A stretch of 64,000 bases of DNA from Solenopsis invicta (taxonomy: Eukaryota > Arthropoda > Insecta > Hymenoptera > Formicidae), in NCBI RefSeq assembly GCF_016802725.1, contig NC_052672.1:4461249-4525248 (forward strand), given 5' to 3'. Within the stretch, counting starts at the first letter, position 1. Every line of letters begins with the position of its first letter. The notes beneath the pieces were generated by a model. It did not search any database. It worked only from the letters and a program-made list of their open reading frames with translations, and was not told where the DNA came from. The position numbers and the translations under genes were made by a program. Shown here one piece after another: positions 32,991 through 45,858 of this stretch.

Positions 32991-35900
32991 TACATAAATG
33001 TATCGATAGAAATCCTGAGACTCTCGCTGCAGAGAAGAGAATAACAAGAAAGAAAAAAATGAACAAGGACGACGAGGAGCGAATGATGAATTTTATTGGC
33101 AAACAAATAGGGAAGGCAAAACGAGATACAAAAAAAGCTGAAGGCGAAACATCTAAGACCACTGATGCGTCCCAGGAACGATACACCATTGATTCTTGAT
33201 ATAAAGCTAAAACCAAAGCCAAAGTTTCTTCCTGTACTTGAAATAAAACAAGAGAAGTAAAAAGTGAAGATGATGAAAGTAAATCGGTTTCAAATAAATC
33301 AATTAGTGAAGAAAACGAAAAACCGAAAAGATCCAATGATGATGAAATAAAGTCAATCAATAGTGTATCGTTCCTGGGACGCATCAGTGGTGTCTTAGAT
33401 GTTTCGCCTTCAGCTTCTTTTGTATCTCGTTTTGCCTTCTCTATTTGTTTGCCAATAAAATCCATTAGTCGCTCCTCGTCGTCCTTGTCTATTTTTGCCT
33501 TTTTTGCTTTTTTCTCCTGTGCAGCGAGAGTCTCAGGATCTTTATCGATACATAAATGTATCGATAGAAATCCTGAGACTCTCGCTGCAGAGAAGAGAAT
33601 AACAAGAAAGAAAAAAATGAACAAGGACGACGAGGAGCGACTGATGAATTTTATTGGCAAACAAATAGGGAAGGCAAAACGAGATACAAAAGAAGCTGAA
33701 GGCGAAACATCTAAGACACCACTGATGCGTCCCAGGAACGATACACCATTGATTCTTGATATAAAACTAAAACCAAGGCCAAAGTTTCTTCCTGTACTTG
33801 AAATAAAACAAGAGAAGTAAAAAGTGAAGATGAAAGTAAATCGGTTTCAAATAAATCAATTAGTGACGAAAACGAAAAACCGAAAAGATCCAATGATGAT
33901 GAAATAAAGTTAATCAATAGTGTATCGTTCCTGGGACGCATCAGTGGTGTCTTAGATGTTTCGCCTTCAGCTTCTTTTGTATCTCGTTTTGCCTTCTCTA
34001 TTTGTTTGCCAATAAAATCCATTAGTCGCTCCTCGTCGTCCTTGTCTATTTTTGCCTTTTTTGCTTTTTACTCCTGTGCAGCGAGAGTCTCAGGATCTTT
34101 ATCGATACATAAATGTATCGATAGAAATCCTGAGACTCTCGCTGCAGAGAAGAGAATAACAAGAAAGAAAAAAATGAACAAGGACGACGAGGAGCGACTG
34201 ATGAATTTTATTGGCAAACAAATAGGGAAGGCAAAACGAGATACAAAAGAAGCTGAAGGCGAAACATCTAAGACACCACTGATGCGTCCCAGGAACGATA
34301 CACCATTGATTCTTGATATAAAGCTAAAACCAAAGCCAAAGTTTCTTCCTGTACTTGAAATAAAACAAGAGAAGTAAAAAGTGAAGATGATAAAAGTAAA
34401 TCGGTTTCAAATAAATCAATTAGTGAAGAAAACGAAAAACTGAAAAGATCCAATGATGATGAAATAAAGTCAATCAATAGTGTATCGTTCCTGGAACGCA
34501 TCAGTGGTGTCTTAGATGTTTCGCCTTCAGCTTCTTTTGTATCTCGTTTTGCCTTCTCTATTTGTTTGCCAATAAAATCCATTAGCCGCTCCTCGTCGTC
34601 CTTGTCTATTTTTGCCTTTTTTGCTTTTTTCTCCTGTGCAGCGAGAGTCTCAGGATCTTTATCGATACATAAATGTATCGATAGAAATCCTGAGACTCTC
34701 GCTGCAGAGAAGAGAATAACAAGAAAGAAAAAAATGAACAAGGACGACGAGGAGCGACTGATGAATTTTATTGGCAAACAAATAGGGAAGGCAAAACGAG
34801 ATACAAAAGAAGCTGAAGGCGAAACATCTAAGACACCACTGATGCGTCCCAGGAACGATACACCATTGATTCTTGATATAAAGCTAAAACCAAAGCCAAA
34901 GTTTCTTCCTGTACTTGAAATAAAACAAGAGAAGTAAAAAGTGAAGATGAAAGTAAATCGGTTTCAAATAAATCAATTAGTGACGAAAACGAAAAACCGA
35001 AAAGATCCAATGATGATGAAATAAAGTTAATCAATAGTGTATCGTTCCTGGGACGCATCAGTGGTGTCTTAGATGTTTCGCCTTCAGCTTCTTTTGTATC
35101 TCGTTTTGCCTTCTCTATTTGTTTGCCAATAAAATCCATTAGTCGCTCCTCGTCGTCCTTGTCTATTTTTGCCTTTTTTGCTTTTTACTCCTGTGCAGCG
35201 AGAGTCTCAGGATCTTTATCGATACATAAATGTATCGATAGAAATCCTGAGACTCTCGCTGCAGAGAAGAGAATAACAAGAAAGAAAAAAATGAACAAGG
35301 ACGACGAGGAGCGACTGATGAATTTTATTGGCAAACAAATAGGGAAGGCAAAACGAGATACAAAAGAAGCTGAAAGCGAAACATCTAAGACACCACTGAT
35401 GCGTCCCAGGAACGATACACCATTGATTCTTGATATAAAGCTAAAACCAAAGCCAAAGTTTCTTCCTGTACTTGAAATAAAACAAGAGAAGTAAAAAGTG
35501 AAGATGATAAAAGTAAATCGGTTTCAAATAAATCAATTAGTGAAGAAAACGAAAAACTGAAAAGATCCAATGATGATGAAATAAAGTCAATCAATAGTGT
35601 ATCGTTCCTGGAACGCATCAGTGGTGTCTTAGATGTTTCGCCTTCAGCTTCTTTTGTATCTCGTTTTGCCTTCTCTATTTGTTTGCCAATAAAATCCATT
35701 AGTCGCTCCTCGTCGTCCTTATCTATTTTTGTATTTTTTGCTTTTTTCTCCTGTGCAGCGAGAGTCTCAGGATCTTTATCGATACATAAATGTATCGATA
35801 GAAATCCTGAGACTCTCGCTGCAGAGAAGAGAATAACAAGAAAGAAAAAAATGAACAAGGACGACGAGGAGCGACTGATGAATTTTATTGGCAAACAAAT

Positions 35901-38900
35901 AGGTAAGGCAAAACGAGATACAAAAGAAGCTGAAGGCGAAACATCTAAGACACCACTGATGCGTCCCAGGAACGATACACCATTGATTCTTGATATAAAG
36001 CTAAAACCAAAGCCAAAGTTTCTTCCTGTACTTGAAATAAAACAAGAGAAGTAAAAAGTGAAGATGATGAAAGTAAATCGGTTTCAAATAAATCAATTAG
36101 TGACGAAAACGAAAAACCGAAAAGATCCAATGATGATGAAATAAAGTTAATCAATAGTGTATCGTTCCTGGGACGCATCAGTGGTGTCTTAGATGTTTCG
36201 CCTTCAGCTTCTTTTGTATCTCGTTTTGCCTTCTCTATTTGTTTGCCAATAAAATCCATTAGTCGCTCCTCGTCGTCCTTGTCTATTTTTGCCTTTTTTG
36301 CTTTTTACTCCTGTGCAGCGAGAGTCTCAGGATCTTTATCGATACATAAATGTATCGATAGAAATCCTGAGACTCTCGCTGCAGAGAAGAGAATAACAAG
36401 AAAGAAAAAAATGAACAAAGACGACGAGGAGCGACTGATGAATTTTATTGGCAAACAAATAGAGAAGGCAAAACGAGATACAAAAGAAGCTGAAGGCGAA
36501 ACATCTAAGACACCACTGATGCGTCCCAGGAACGATACACCATTGATTCTTGATATAAAGCTAAAACCAAAGCCAAAGTTTCTTCCTGTACTTGAAATAA
36601 AACAAGAGAAGTAAAAAGTGAAGATGATGAAAATAAATCGGTTTCAAATAAATCAATTAGTGACGAAAACGAAAAACCGAAAAGATCCTATGATGATGAA
36701 ATAAAGTTAATCAATAGTGTATCGTTCCTGGGACGCATCAGTGGTGTCTTAGATGTTTCGCCTTCAGCTTCTTTTGTATCTCGTTTTGCCTTCTCTATTT
36801 GTTTGCCAATAAAATCCATTAGTCGCTCCTCGTCGTCCTTGTCTATTTTTGCCTTTTTTGCTTTTTTCTCCTGTGCAGCGAGAGTCTCAGGATCTTTATC
36901 GATACATAAATGTATCGATAGAAATCCTGAGACTCTCGCTGCAGAGAAGAGAATAACAAGAAAGAAAAAAAATGAACAAGGACGACGAGGAGCGACTGAT
37001 GAATTTTATTGGCAAACAAATAGGGAAGGCAAAACTAGATACAAAAGAAGCTGAAGGCGAAACATCTAAGACACCACTGATGAGTCCCAGGAACGATACA
37101 CCATTGATTCTTGATATAAAGCTAAAACCAAAGCCAAAGTTTCTTCCTGTACTTGAAATAAAACAAGAGAAGTAAAAAGTGAAGATGATGAAAGTAAATC
37201 GGTTTCAAATAAATCAATTAGTGAAGAAAACGAAAAACCGAAAAGATCCAATGATGATGAAATAAAGTCAATCAATAGTGTATCGTTCCTGGGACGCATC
37301 AGTGGTGTCTTAGATGTTTCGCCTTCAGCTTCTTTTGTATCTCGTTTTGCCTTCTCTATTTGTTTGCCAATAAAATCCATTTGTCGCTCCTCGTCGTCCT
37401 TGTCTATTTTTGCCTTTTTTGCTTTTTTCTCCTGTGCAGCGAGAGTCTCAGGATCTTTATCGATACATAAATGTATCGATAGAAATCCTGAGACTCTCGC
37501 TGCAGAGAAGAGAATAACAAGAAAGAAAAAAATGAACAAGGACGACGAGGAGCGACTGATGAATTTTATTGGCAAACAAATAGGGAAGGCAAAACGAGAT
37601 ACAAAAGAAGCTGAAGGCGAAACATCTAAGACACCACTGATGCGTCCCTGGAACGATACACCATTGATTCTTGATATAAAGCTAAAACCAAAGCCAAAGT
37701 TTCTTCCTGTACTTGAAATAAAACAAGAGAAGTAAAAAGTGAAGATGATGAAAGTAAATCGGTTTCAAATAAATCAATTAGTGACGAAAACGAAAAACCG
37801 AAAAGATCCAATGATGATGAAATAAAGTTAATCAATAGTGTATCGTTCCTGGGACACATCAGTGGTGTCTTAGATGTTTCGCCTTCAGCTTCTTTTGTAT
37901 CTCGTTTTGCCTTCTCTATTTGTTTGCCAATAAAATCCATTAGTCGCTCCTCGTCGTCCTTGTCTATTTTTGCCTTTTTTGCTTTTTTCTCCTGTGCAGC
38001 GAGAGTCTCAGGATCTTTATCGATACATAAATGTATCGATAGAAATCCTGAGACTCTCGCTGCAGAGAAGAGAATAACAAGAAAGAAAAAAATGAACAAG
38101 GACGACGAGGAGCGACTGATGAATTTTATTGGCAAACAAATAGGGAAGGCAAAACGAGATAGAAAAGAAGCTGAAGGCGAAACATCTAAGACACCACTGA
38201 TGAGTCCCAGGAACGATACACCATTGATTCTTGATATAAAGCTAAAACCAAAGCCAAGTTTCTTCCAGTACTTGAAATAAAACAAGAGAAGTAAAAAGTG
38301 AAGATGATGAAAGTAAATCGGTTTCAAATAAATCAATTAGTGAAGAAAACGAAAAACCGAAAAGATCCAATGATGATGAAATAAAGTCAATCAATAGTGT
38401 ATCGTTCCTGGGACGCATCAGTGGTGTCTTAGATGTTTCGCCTTCAGCTTCTTTTGTATCTCGTTTTGCCTTCTCTATTTGTTTGCCAATAAAATCCATT
38501 AGTCGCTCCTCGTCGTCCTTTTTATTTTTGCCTTTTTTGCTTTTTTCTCCTGTGCAGCGAGAATCTCAGGATCTTTATCGATACATAAATGTATCGATAG
38601 AAATCCTGAGACTCTCGCTGCAGAGAAGAGAATAACAAGAAAGAAAAAAATGAACAAGGACGACGAGGAACGACTGATGAACTTTATTGGCAAACAAATA
38701 GGGAAGGCAAAACGAGATACAAAAGAAGCTGAAGGCGAAACATCTAAGACACCACTGATGCGTCCCAGGAACGATACACCATTGATTCTTGATATAAAGC
38801 TAAAACCAAAGCCAAAGTTTCTTCCTGTACTTGAAATAAAACAAGAGAAGTAAAAAGTGAAGATGATGAAAGTAAATCCGTTTCAAATAAAACAATTAGT

Positions 38901-39616
38901 GAAGAAAACGAAAAACCTAAAAGATCCATGATGATGAAATAAAGTCAATCAATAGTGTATTGTTCCTGGGACGCATCAGTGGTGTCTTAGATGTTTCGCC
39001 TTCAGCTTCTTTTGTATCTCGTTTTGCCTTCTCTATTTGTTTGCCAATAAAATCCATTAGCCGCTCCTCGTCGTCCTTGTCTATTTTTGCCTTTTTTGCT
39101 TTTTTCTCCTGTGCAGCGAGAGTCTCAGGATCTTTATCGATACATAAATGTATCGATAGAAATCCTGAGACTCTCGCTGCACAGAAGAGAATAACAAGAA
39201 AGAAAAAAATGAACAAGGACGACGAGGAGCGACTGATGAATTTTATTGGCAAACAAATAGGGAAGGCAAAACGAGATACAAAAGAAGCTGAAGGCGAAAC
39301 ATCTAAGACACCACTGATGCGTCCCAGGAACGATACACCATTGATTCTTGATATAAAGCTAAAACCAAAGCCAAAGTTTCTTCCTGTACTTGAAATAAAA
39401 CAAGAGAAGCAAAATGTGAAGATGATGAAAGTAAATCGGTTTCAAATAAATCAATTAGTGAAGAAAACGAAAAACCGAAAAGATCCAATGATGATGAAAT
39501 AAAGTCAATCAATAGTGTATCGTTCCTGGGACGCATCAGTGGTGTCTTCGATGTTTTGCCTTCAGCTTCTTTTGTATCTCATTTTGCCTTCCCTATTTGT
39601 TTGCCAATAAAATCCA
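32760..39616. repeat. Array of 12 head-to-head KIN17-derived dimers, period ~559 bp
   Basis: Palindrome tips (CGATACATAAATGTATCG) are centred near 32996, 33554, 34111, 34671, 35228, 35788, 36348, 36908, 37469, 38029, 38587 and 39146, a spacing of 557-561 bp. Each unit has a ~200-bp minus-strand arm (IDKDPETLAAQEKKAKKAKI...NDTLLI) joined tip-to-tip to a ~358-bp plus-strand arm (IDRNPETLAAEKRITRKKKM...EIKQEK, then in another frame SVSNKSISEENEKPKRS). The arms differ in the lysine-rich stretch, so the founding dimer joined two diverged copies. Units 3/5/7 share CTTTTTACTCC and units 4/6 share CCTGGAACGC, showing a two-unit higher-order repeat. The array ends in a partial minus arm at 39616. Coding frames in it are incidental. 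Confidence 0.92.
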
Positions 39617-39929
39617 TACATACAATCCATACATACAAATAGGTCGCGTCATCTAAAAATATAAATGCTACGTTCAACGATAACCAATGCTGCCATCAAG
39701 ATAGTGACTCAGAAAAAGTGAAATAGTGATTACTTTTAGACAGAAAAAGTCATAAATAATAATTTTTCAGGCATAAAATAGAAACTAAAAGTGATACTTT
39801 TCATCAAATTTTCAGTGTAATTAAGACAATTTGAGCAAAAAAACTCTTAGTTTACGGAGTCTACTTTTGTATAGTTTAACATGTAGCAAAAGCTTTCCAT
39901 AGCATGTTTTGAAAATTTATAGAAAGAAA
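39617..39929. other. Array edge and short dispersed repeat
   Basis: A CCATACATACAA duplication at 39614-39640 marks the broken edge of the array. It is followed by a ~50-bp block also present at 6960-7008, then AT-rich DNA with no gene. Confidence 0.5.
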
Positions 39930-40008
39930 AGGCTCGCTGCTTGGGTTACTCGAGACCAAATATCTTTACAATATGCAATGTTGCAATGCTGTAGAAATAT
40001 TGCTACGA

Positions 40009-41382
40009 CCCGTATAAAAATTTATTCCATAAGTTAGTACTGGCCTCGTATAGGCATTACTGAGGCATCCAAAATAAAGTTTGCTAAACTCAAGCCCATT
40101 TAGGACCCAGTTAGGATAGTATATAACTTAAGCTGCCCAATTACAACCCGTATAGAGCCCAATTTGGTTTAAATTTTTCTCCCAAGACAATTGTACGTAG
40201 GGTTGCCCAGTTGCAGCCCGTATAGGGCCTAGTTTGGTTTAAATTTTTTTAGAGACAGTCATATTTAGGCTTGCTTAGTTGTAGCCCGTAAAGTACTCAT
40301 TGTCAGTTTGGATATTACTTTTATTCCAAGATAATTATACTTAAAAAGTATCTTTAAATAAAAATTTCTTTTAAAAATAAGCAAAATTTAATTAAATCAT
40401 TTTGTAAATCTAAAAAAATCATTTTTTTACAGAGAAAAAATTACTTTTGATTTTAACGTATTAAAGTTCACGATCAGACAAGCAAAGATGGCTGAAAAAT
40501 AACGATTTGAAATAAACTCGGAATATAAAAAAATATTATTGACATAAAAAGCACGTTGCAGAAATCAATTTTGCAACTCATTTGTTAATAACAATCAAGA
40601 AGCGTCATAACTGTTTCTTTAGTAATTTTTCCCGTAGAATCGATTGGCGCAATTAGTTTTCCTCTACAGTCAATTTTTAATAATTTGTTTATAACAATTA
40701 GTTCCAAAATCGATTTTTACAACGTGCTTTTAACGTTAAAACTTTTTTTCATACTCCAGCACTATTTCCAATTGTTATTTTTTAACTATCTTTACTGATT
40801 TGAGCATGGCAAGAACAGATTTAATTATTTATATAGTTTATGTAGTTCACTTTTAAAATATCTAAAGGTAAACAAAGGGCTAGTGAGAGTGTTCGCGCAA
40901 TACTCAACAAGCAAGTTCCTTCCTGTTCAAATCAGCTTTAATTCAAATATAACTTTTTATTAATGATATTTCAAATGTACGTTTAATTTATTACAAATTA
41001 GCTGTGTCAGCGTATTAGATTATGGTACCAAAGATCTTGGGTTCGAATCCAGGCGACGCGTTTTCAAAAATTGTAAAATAATGCGCAATTGTCATTAATG
41101 AAATAAAATCTTATATGCAAAACAGTAAATGCAGATATAAGCTATAAGGATAGTAAGATCTGTTAAAAAAACTAAAAAAATTTTTTTTTATTTTTGAAAC
41201 TAAAAGAAAAATGGACTCAGACTCAAATTTTTGTATTGGCCCAAGTTTAAAAACCAATACAGGCCCTTAAAAAAAAGGGTGATAATCCAAAGTTGGGCCA
41301 AGATAGGTGTCCTAACTTGGGCCTCAAACAAAATAAAGAAAGCTAACCTGTCCCAGTTTACAACCTAGAGAATTTCCATAAG
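40009..41382. mobile_element. 1.37-kb insertion with subterminal repeats, unclassified
   Basis: Defined by comparison with the empty site at 20693. Its left part (40085-40345) has about three copies of a ~68-bp unit containing (A/G)CCCGTATAG(A/G)GCC and TTTGGTTTAAATTTTT. The right part (41225-41340) has related words in inverse sense (TTTAAAAACCAATACAGGCCC). Near 40999-41062 is a tRNA-like piece with a B-box-like GGGTTCGAATCC. No open frame is supported. A non-autonomous DNA element, perhaps with a SINE inside, is the best guess. Confidence 0.6.
40999..41062 (+). ncRNA. Degenerate tRNA-like sequence (SINE remnant?)
   Basis: TTAGCTGTGTCAGCG could be a worn A box and GGGTTCGAATCC is a near-consensus B box 25-30 nt downstream. 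The T stem has a mismatch and the anticodon loop cannot be folded to 7 nt, so it is not a functional tRNA. Confidence 0.35.
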
Positions 41383-41545
41383 GAAAGCTTCCGTGCAATA
41401 CTTATGAGATTAATTGTACTAGACGCGGCATTTTTAGTATGAAATTATTCTTTTCAGGTTTGGTTAGACTTTGCAATAGAAGAGAAACTAACAAGAGCTA
41501 ATCCTTATTGCTTTAAATTTCATAAATTTAAACCTAATAAATTTT

Positions 41546-42620
41546 CAGAACCTATTAAAAACGTAAAGCTAATATGCTTATATTTTCATGTTCAATTCAA
41601 TTCCTAGAGGAAGCGTGAGAACTATAACCGCTTAACTTCGCGCAACCCACGCTTCCCTCCGCATCAGTTCTTCGCCAAACTCCTTCGCGTACGAACGCGC
41701 CATTTTTCAAGAGCGTTCCAATTCCAAAACGGCGTGGTGCGCGATTCTACTATTTCCAATTTTATTTCTAGAATTGTAAGTAATCCCTCAGTATAATCTC
41801 ATCATCTCTACATTCTACTAACTCATAATCCAATTGGCTAATTCCTTATCGAACTTAATTTTACCGTTAATCAATCTTCCTATTGTTTTGTCAATCTTCG
41901 TTCTAATTGGCTAGCTTGTAGAGTTAATTGCGTTCTAAATAATTACTAAGCCATATCGACGTAACATCCTTTAGATAAAAAATTGTAACTTTAGCTGAAC
42001 AATAGTATTAGTATTTAGAATAAATTATATGTTATGTAACAGAAGGCATTTCTTAATTCCCCTCATTTTCCTTGACTTCCTGTACAAGTCTGGCGGTGCG
42101 TAATTCGTAAGTAAATCGGATACGCGATTTTAACTCGAGTGTAAAATCTCTCCAACATTATCGTCCTCACGTTCATCCCGACATGAGGCCTACACAAATG
42201 AAGGACAGAAGCGCAGTCCCCCAGAGACGCTACCGCAAACTGCAGAAGATCTTCATGAAGATAAGAAAATTAATAATTTCTTCCATCAGAAAATTTGGTT
42301 ACCAAAACGCGCGATAGAAACTTTCCAATTTCCTACATCGAAGCGCGACCCACCGGAAAAATATCGCGCCACCTGTAATAAAAAAAGAGTTGCCGGCCAT
42401 AAAACAAAGGTACAGGTCAGACTCTCGAACCCTTAACACGAAACACGTGCGTGCGTTTCTGCCTGCCCACGCTTGAGTCCGGTCGTACAGTCAAAGTCTA
42501 ACTCTACAATTTCCATAATGCCAGACAATAAAGATGAGACTTGACGCTCTTTACACATTAGACACCAAGTGGCGGGGTCCTCCCCGCCACTCTTGTACAA
42601 CCTTCGCAATACTGTTATAG
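41546..42620. other. More GC-rich unassigned DNA with one ~100-codon open stretch
   Basis: Base composition rises here. A stop-free plus-strand stretch without ATG runs from about 42134 to 42437 (includes NNFFHQKIWLPKRAIETFQF). I do not recognise it. A block at 41611-41673 has inverted GGAAGCGTG/CACGCTTCC words. The region may be the left part of the unassigned cluster that follows. Confidence 0.35.
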
Positions 42621-42966
42621 GGTGAATTCCACGCGCTTTCTAATATTTATCAGGATCGCGTTGATTATAACCAGTATGTTTATATCAAGTGTTTCATACT
42701 AGGAGTCGTAATCCGGGATCGTTATGTTCATAAGCAGAAGCATTATATACATTTAGGTGATTCTTCTCTTTACAAAGAGTGTCACCTCTGTGGTACTACT
42801 CTTGCTGTGGTAAGGCCCATTCGCAACTGCCGTTTTTGCCCCGGAGTGCTTTCCGATTTCTTAAATCACATCAACAAAACGAGCGAAAATCCTTATGAAA
42901 AAGAAGACGCCACAATAATTGTGTTTCCAAAGGACAATCCCCTACACGCAGCATCACGATCAGAAT
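42621..42966 (+). pseudogene. Zinc-ribbon reading frame, copy 1 (unassigned)
   Basis: A 115-codon frame, open from the stop at 42618 to TAA 42966, with no usable ATG. It includes two CxxC pairs (ECHLCGTT, then RNCRFC) about 15 residues apart, a zinc-ribbon pattern, preceded by HYIHLGDSSLYK. The same order of elements recurs at 45859-46265. I do not recognise the family. The compact zinc ribbon and the neighbouring frame would fit a viral or transposon gene cluster. Confidence 0.45.
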
Positions 42967-43261
42967 AAGGTTTGAATTTTGCCAAAAGCAGCGCGCCGAG
43001 CCTGGTTAATAAGGCAGGGGCTGCACTTTCACTCCATCCTTGGACAACTCCAATCGGTTTTTTCCTCTAGCGCTTTATGCGCTTAAGGTCCGGCGGACTC
43101 CAAGTCCGTTCAACAGCGCCGCGAACCACCATGACGTGACAGTATACTTTTGTTTCGTACAATAAATATGGCGTAAGAGATCAATCAACTGACCATCTTT
43201 CTGTCATCAGTTTCATTTTCTCTCATTAGTCGGTCGATATTAAATATCCTATTCAAGAATG

Positions 43262-44189
43262 ATCGAGCATTACTAGTGTTTCAAGAAATGATTCAACAAG
43301 AAATGATTTCACGATAAATAATTCTGATATGACTATAAGTAATGCTGATGGTGTATTTACATTTACTGTTACCATGCCAAATACTGATTTAAATGCGATG
43401 ATAATTTATAAAACATACAGACAAAAAGATAAAAGGTTGATCTCTTTCAACGTGACAATATACAGTATTACAGCCTGGTACGTAGCAATAACTATTTACT
43501 GAAAAAATTTGGAAATGTGCAAAACTATCATGTCTAAAATCAACCCACAACAACTCTCTGATAAGAGAGATCTTTTAATGATCGCCGAATCAAGAGAATT
43601 TTCCATACCCGAACCAATTCTACTGCTTAGGATGCTTGCTGTCGTTCGAACAATAACTAACGAACGACTCTATCCATTGTTTCCAGATCTTCCTGCATTT
43701 GTGGTAAATGGGCATGGTGGATTTCACGACGCTATAGATCAAGGCAATCACAACCTGTATAAGGAAATACCTTGTTTAGGAGTCCTCAGTCAGGCCGTGC
43801 GCGCTGCCATAAGCGTCGCACGCCCAGATCCGTATCGTTTAGATCTCCAAGCAGAAGGGACCTAACAACAATCTATTAGGTTTTCTACTATTACATCCAC
43901 CGATTTCCCGCCTCAATTTTTGCAAAGTTGTAACGACGATTTTAAGCATAAACTTATAGCTTGGACTGTACTTGGGAAAACGGAATGCAAGTGTCTTCCT
44001 CCTACCCCATCCAATGCGCATGCCACAGGCAATGATGCCAAAGATGCCCCGCACTCGCGCATGTGCAGAGTTAGTAGCGCCAGTAAAGTATCTAAACCGT
44101 TCGTGAAACTGGCATCTTTAGTCACCCCAAAGAAAAATAGAATTATGGACATAATATATAAAAACATAACTCTTAGTAATATAATATAA
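43262..44189 (+). pseudogene. ~305-codon reading frame with two stops (unassigned, possibly viral)
   Basis: One reading frame runs from about 43262 to TAA/44189, broken only by TGA at 43500 and TAA at 43863. The largest open part is 43509-43865. Its translation is complex and globular-looking (for example FPDLPAFVVNGHGGFHDAID), unlike the low-complexity frames around it. The length and single-domain look would suit a capsid or nucleocapsid protein, but I cannot name a family. An ordinary transposon protein is an alternative. The two stops mean it is not expressed as a whole. Confidence 0.4.
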
Positions 44190-45858
44190 TTAAATTAAAA
44201 TATTTAATTGTGTGGTTAAATTATAACAAAAAGATATTCTAACTAATGACTCAAGCGCGCAAACCTCATATCCCCCACAGCGTTACCTATAATTACAGTA
44301 CTGCTCTCTCAGTTGTAAACAAACGCGCATGTGCAAGTGCAGGGCATCTCTGGCACTACTGGCCACAGGCTTGGGCAAGCCTGACCGCGTGGCGACGCTA
44401 GGTGTCTGCGCGCACCTCCGCCAGCGCAACTTCACTTCTACGCCAGAGTCGGACATGTGAAGACGCGTCGCGCCGCGCTCTTCGTGTACGTGGCATGTAA
44501 CGACGCGAAATGCACATCGCGCACACACATGCGGATGCAATACGTGCATCACATCGAATAGGCGACGGTCGGATGACGCGGCATAACAAAGCAGCAAAAA
44601 AGGGACACAAATAAACAAAGAAGCGAAGCTTGGACGGGTTCGAACCTTTCCGGGTTGCACGCGGTTATCACCCAGCCATAAACATCGTCTGGACGATGCG
44701 ACGCCGATATTACAATTGCAGGGCGGTTGTAAATAATTGCCCTGTGACAATATCGGCGTCACTAGTCCTGGGACCGTCGGCAATCGTTCGTCGGCCGATC
44801 GTCTTTATTCGCTGCGCTTGGAAGCCGAACATCCGAATCGCCCAATCGGGGCGAGGATCTCGGAAATCAGAACCAAGTGGGGCGAGAACGTGGCGATTCC
44901 TAAATTAATAAATAAGGGTCTGGAAGGCTCTCCGACACCTTTTTCTAGTCTGATTTCGTCGCGATAACGTCCAAGCATCGCTCTCCCTGCCGTGCCTCCG
45001 CGAGCTCGACCATTCGATAACCAAGCGAAAAATCGTACCTCTAATACGAGCTCGGGGCGAAATACGCTCCCGAACCAATAACAAAAAGGGCGATCGTCGC
45101 ACGGCGTCGTAGCCCTCTCGCTCAGCGAGAATACTCGGACCGCGCAACTGTCGTTAACGTGATAGTGTAACGCGATAATATAGTATAAGAAACGCACTGT
45201 AAGTGATAACTCTCAAAACAAATAAATAAACGAAAACACAGTGACGAAGATTAAGTTTTTCCCACTGAACATGGCACGTTGAATATTTTCTATTTCTCGA
45301 TTTTAATTTCAAACTCAACCTCTAACTCATCGTGTTAGCGCTTTACTAATTTTATTAATTGAATTTTTATCCAAGTAAAGGATCTAGAGTAACGTAGCGA
45401 TATTTTATGTAATCGTAGTTGTTATTGATAAATACAATAGGTTAATAGAAATTACTCGAGTCACGATCATTTAACTTCCTGTGCGGAACGATAAATATTT
45501 TCCAATACAGCGCATCCAGCAATTCAAAGATCATACGCCGCACTCAGCAATTCATGGATCAACGGAAATCAGCCAGCGGATGCTACGAGACATACTCAGT
45601 CATACCTAGATCCCCGAAGCTTGACTATATCAGGTAAGAAGCTGGTCGTCGCGAACAGTCGCCGGCATTGTTCGTCCCTTCACAAAGGAGCTATTGTTAC
45701 CATTTCCTGCGTCAGTCGTGCGTTACCCCGGCCGGACCACTTTCTCTTTCGTTATATAGAAACTCACAGATTTTCTCGCTATCTTTTAATAAATGATTAT
45801 AAATAACCATGCATGTCGGATATCATAATAATCTAGATCTGTCCGCGAGACCTAGTTA
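44190..45858. other. GC-rich intergenic stretch with a stable hairpin
   Basis: Noticeably CpG-rich between about 44280 and 45180. No frame is convincing. At 44700-44760 GACGCCGATATT pairs with AATATCGGCGTC, and an inner CAGGGC pairs with GCCCTG. A palindromic B-box-like GGGTTCGAACC lies at 44636-44646. The region may be an inserted LTR or promoter-like segment. No terminal repeats were found. Confidence 0.4.

Larger units (their letters stand above)
39930..41545. repeat. Dispersed repeat split by an insertion
   Basis: The left half, 39930-40008, and right half, 41383-41545, together reproduce the uninterrupted copy at 20640-20870. The junctions are ATTGCTAC and AAGCTTC, which are contiguous in the other copy (ATTGCTACAAGCTTC). 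Confidence 0.75.

Noticed and set aside
32911..39536. Many 100-250-codon frames on both strands in the 33-39.5 kb array, some with a hydrophobic stretch resembling a signal peptide (MPIKFISRSSSSLFIFFF)
   Set aside because: They are antisense or shifted readings of the KIN17-derived repeats (the 'Ser/Phe' run is the reverse of the Lys/Asp/Glu linker). They recur because the DNA repeats, not because a protein family is encoded.
44636..44690. tRNA-like element around GGGTTCGAACC
   Set aside because: The B box is palindromic and the T stem does not pair; spacing to a possible A box on the minus strand is short. Not enough for a tRNA or SINE call.
44283..44783. 166-codon minus-strand frame and overlapping frames on the other strand
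   Set aside because: Long frames on both strands in a GC-rich patch; composition explains them and no motif is visible.
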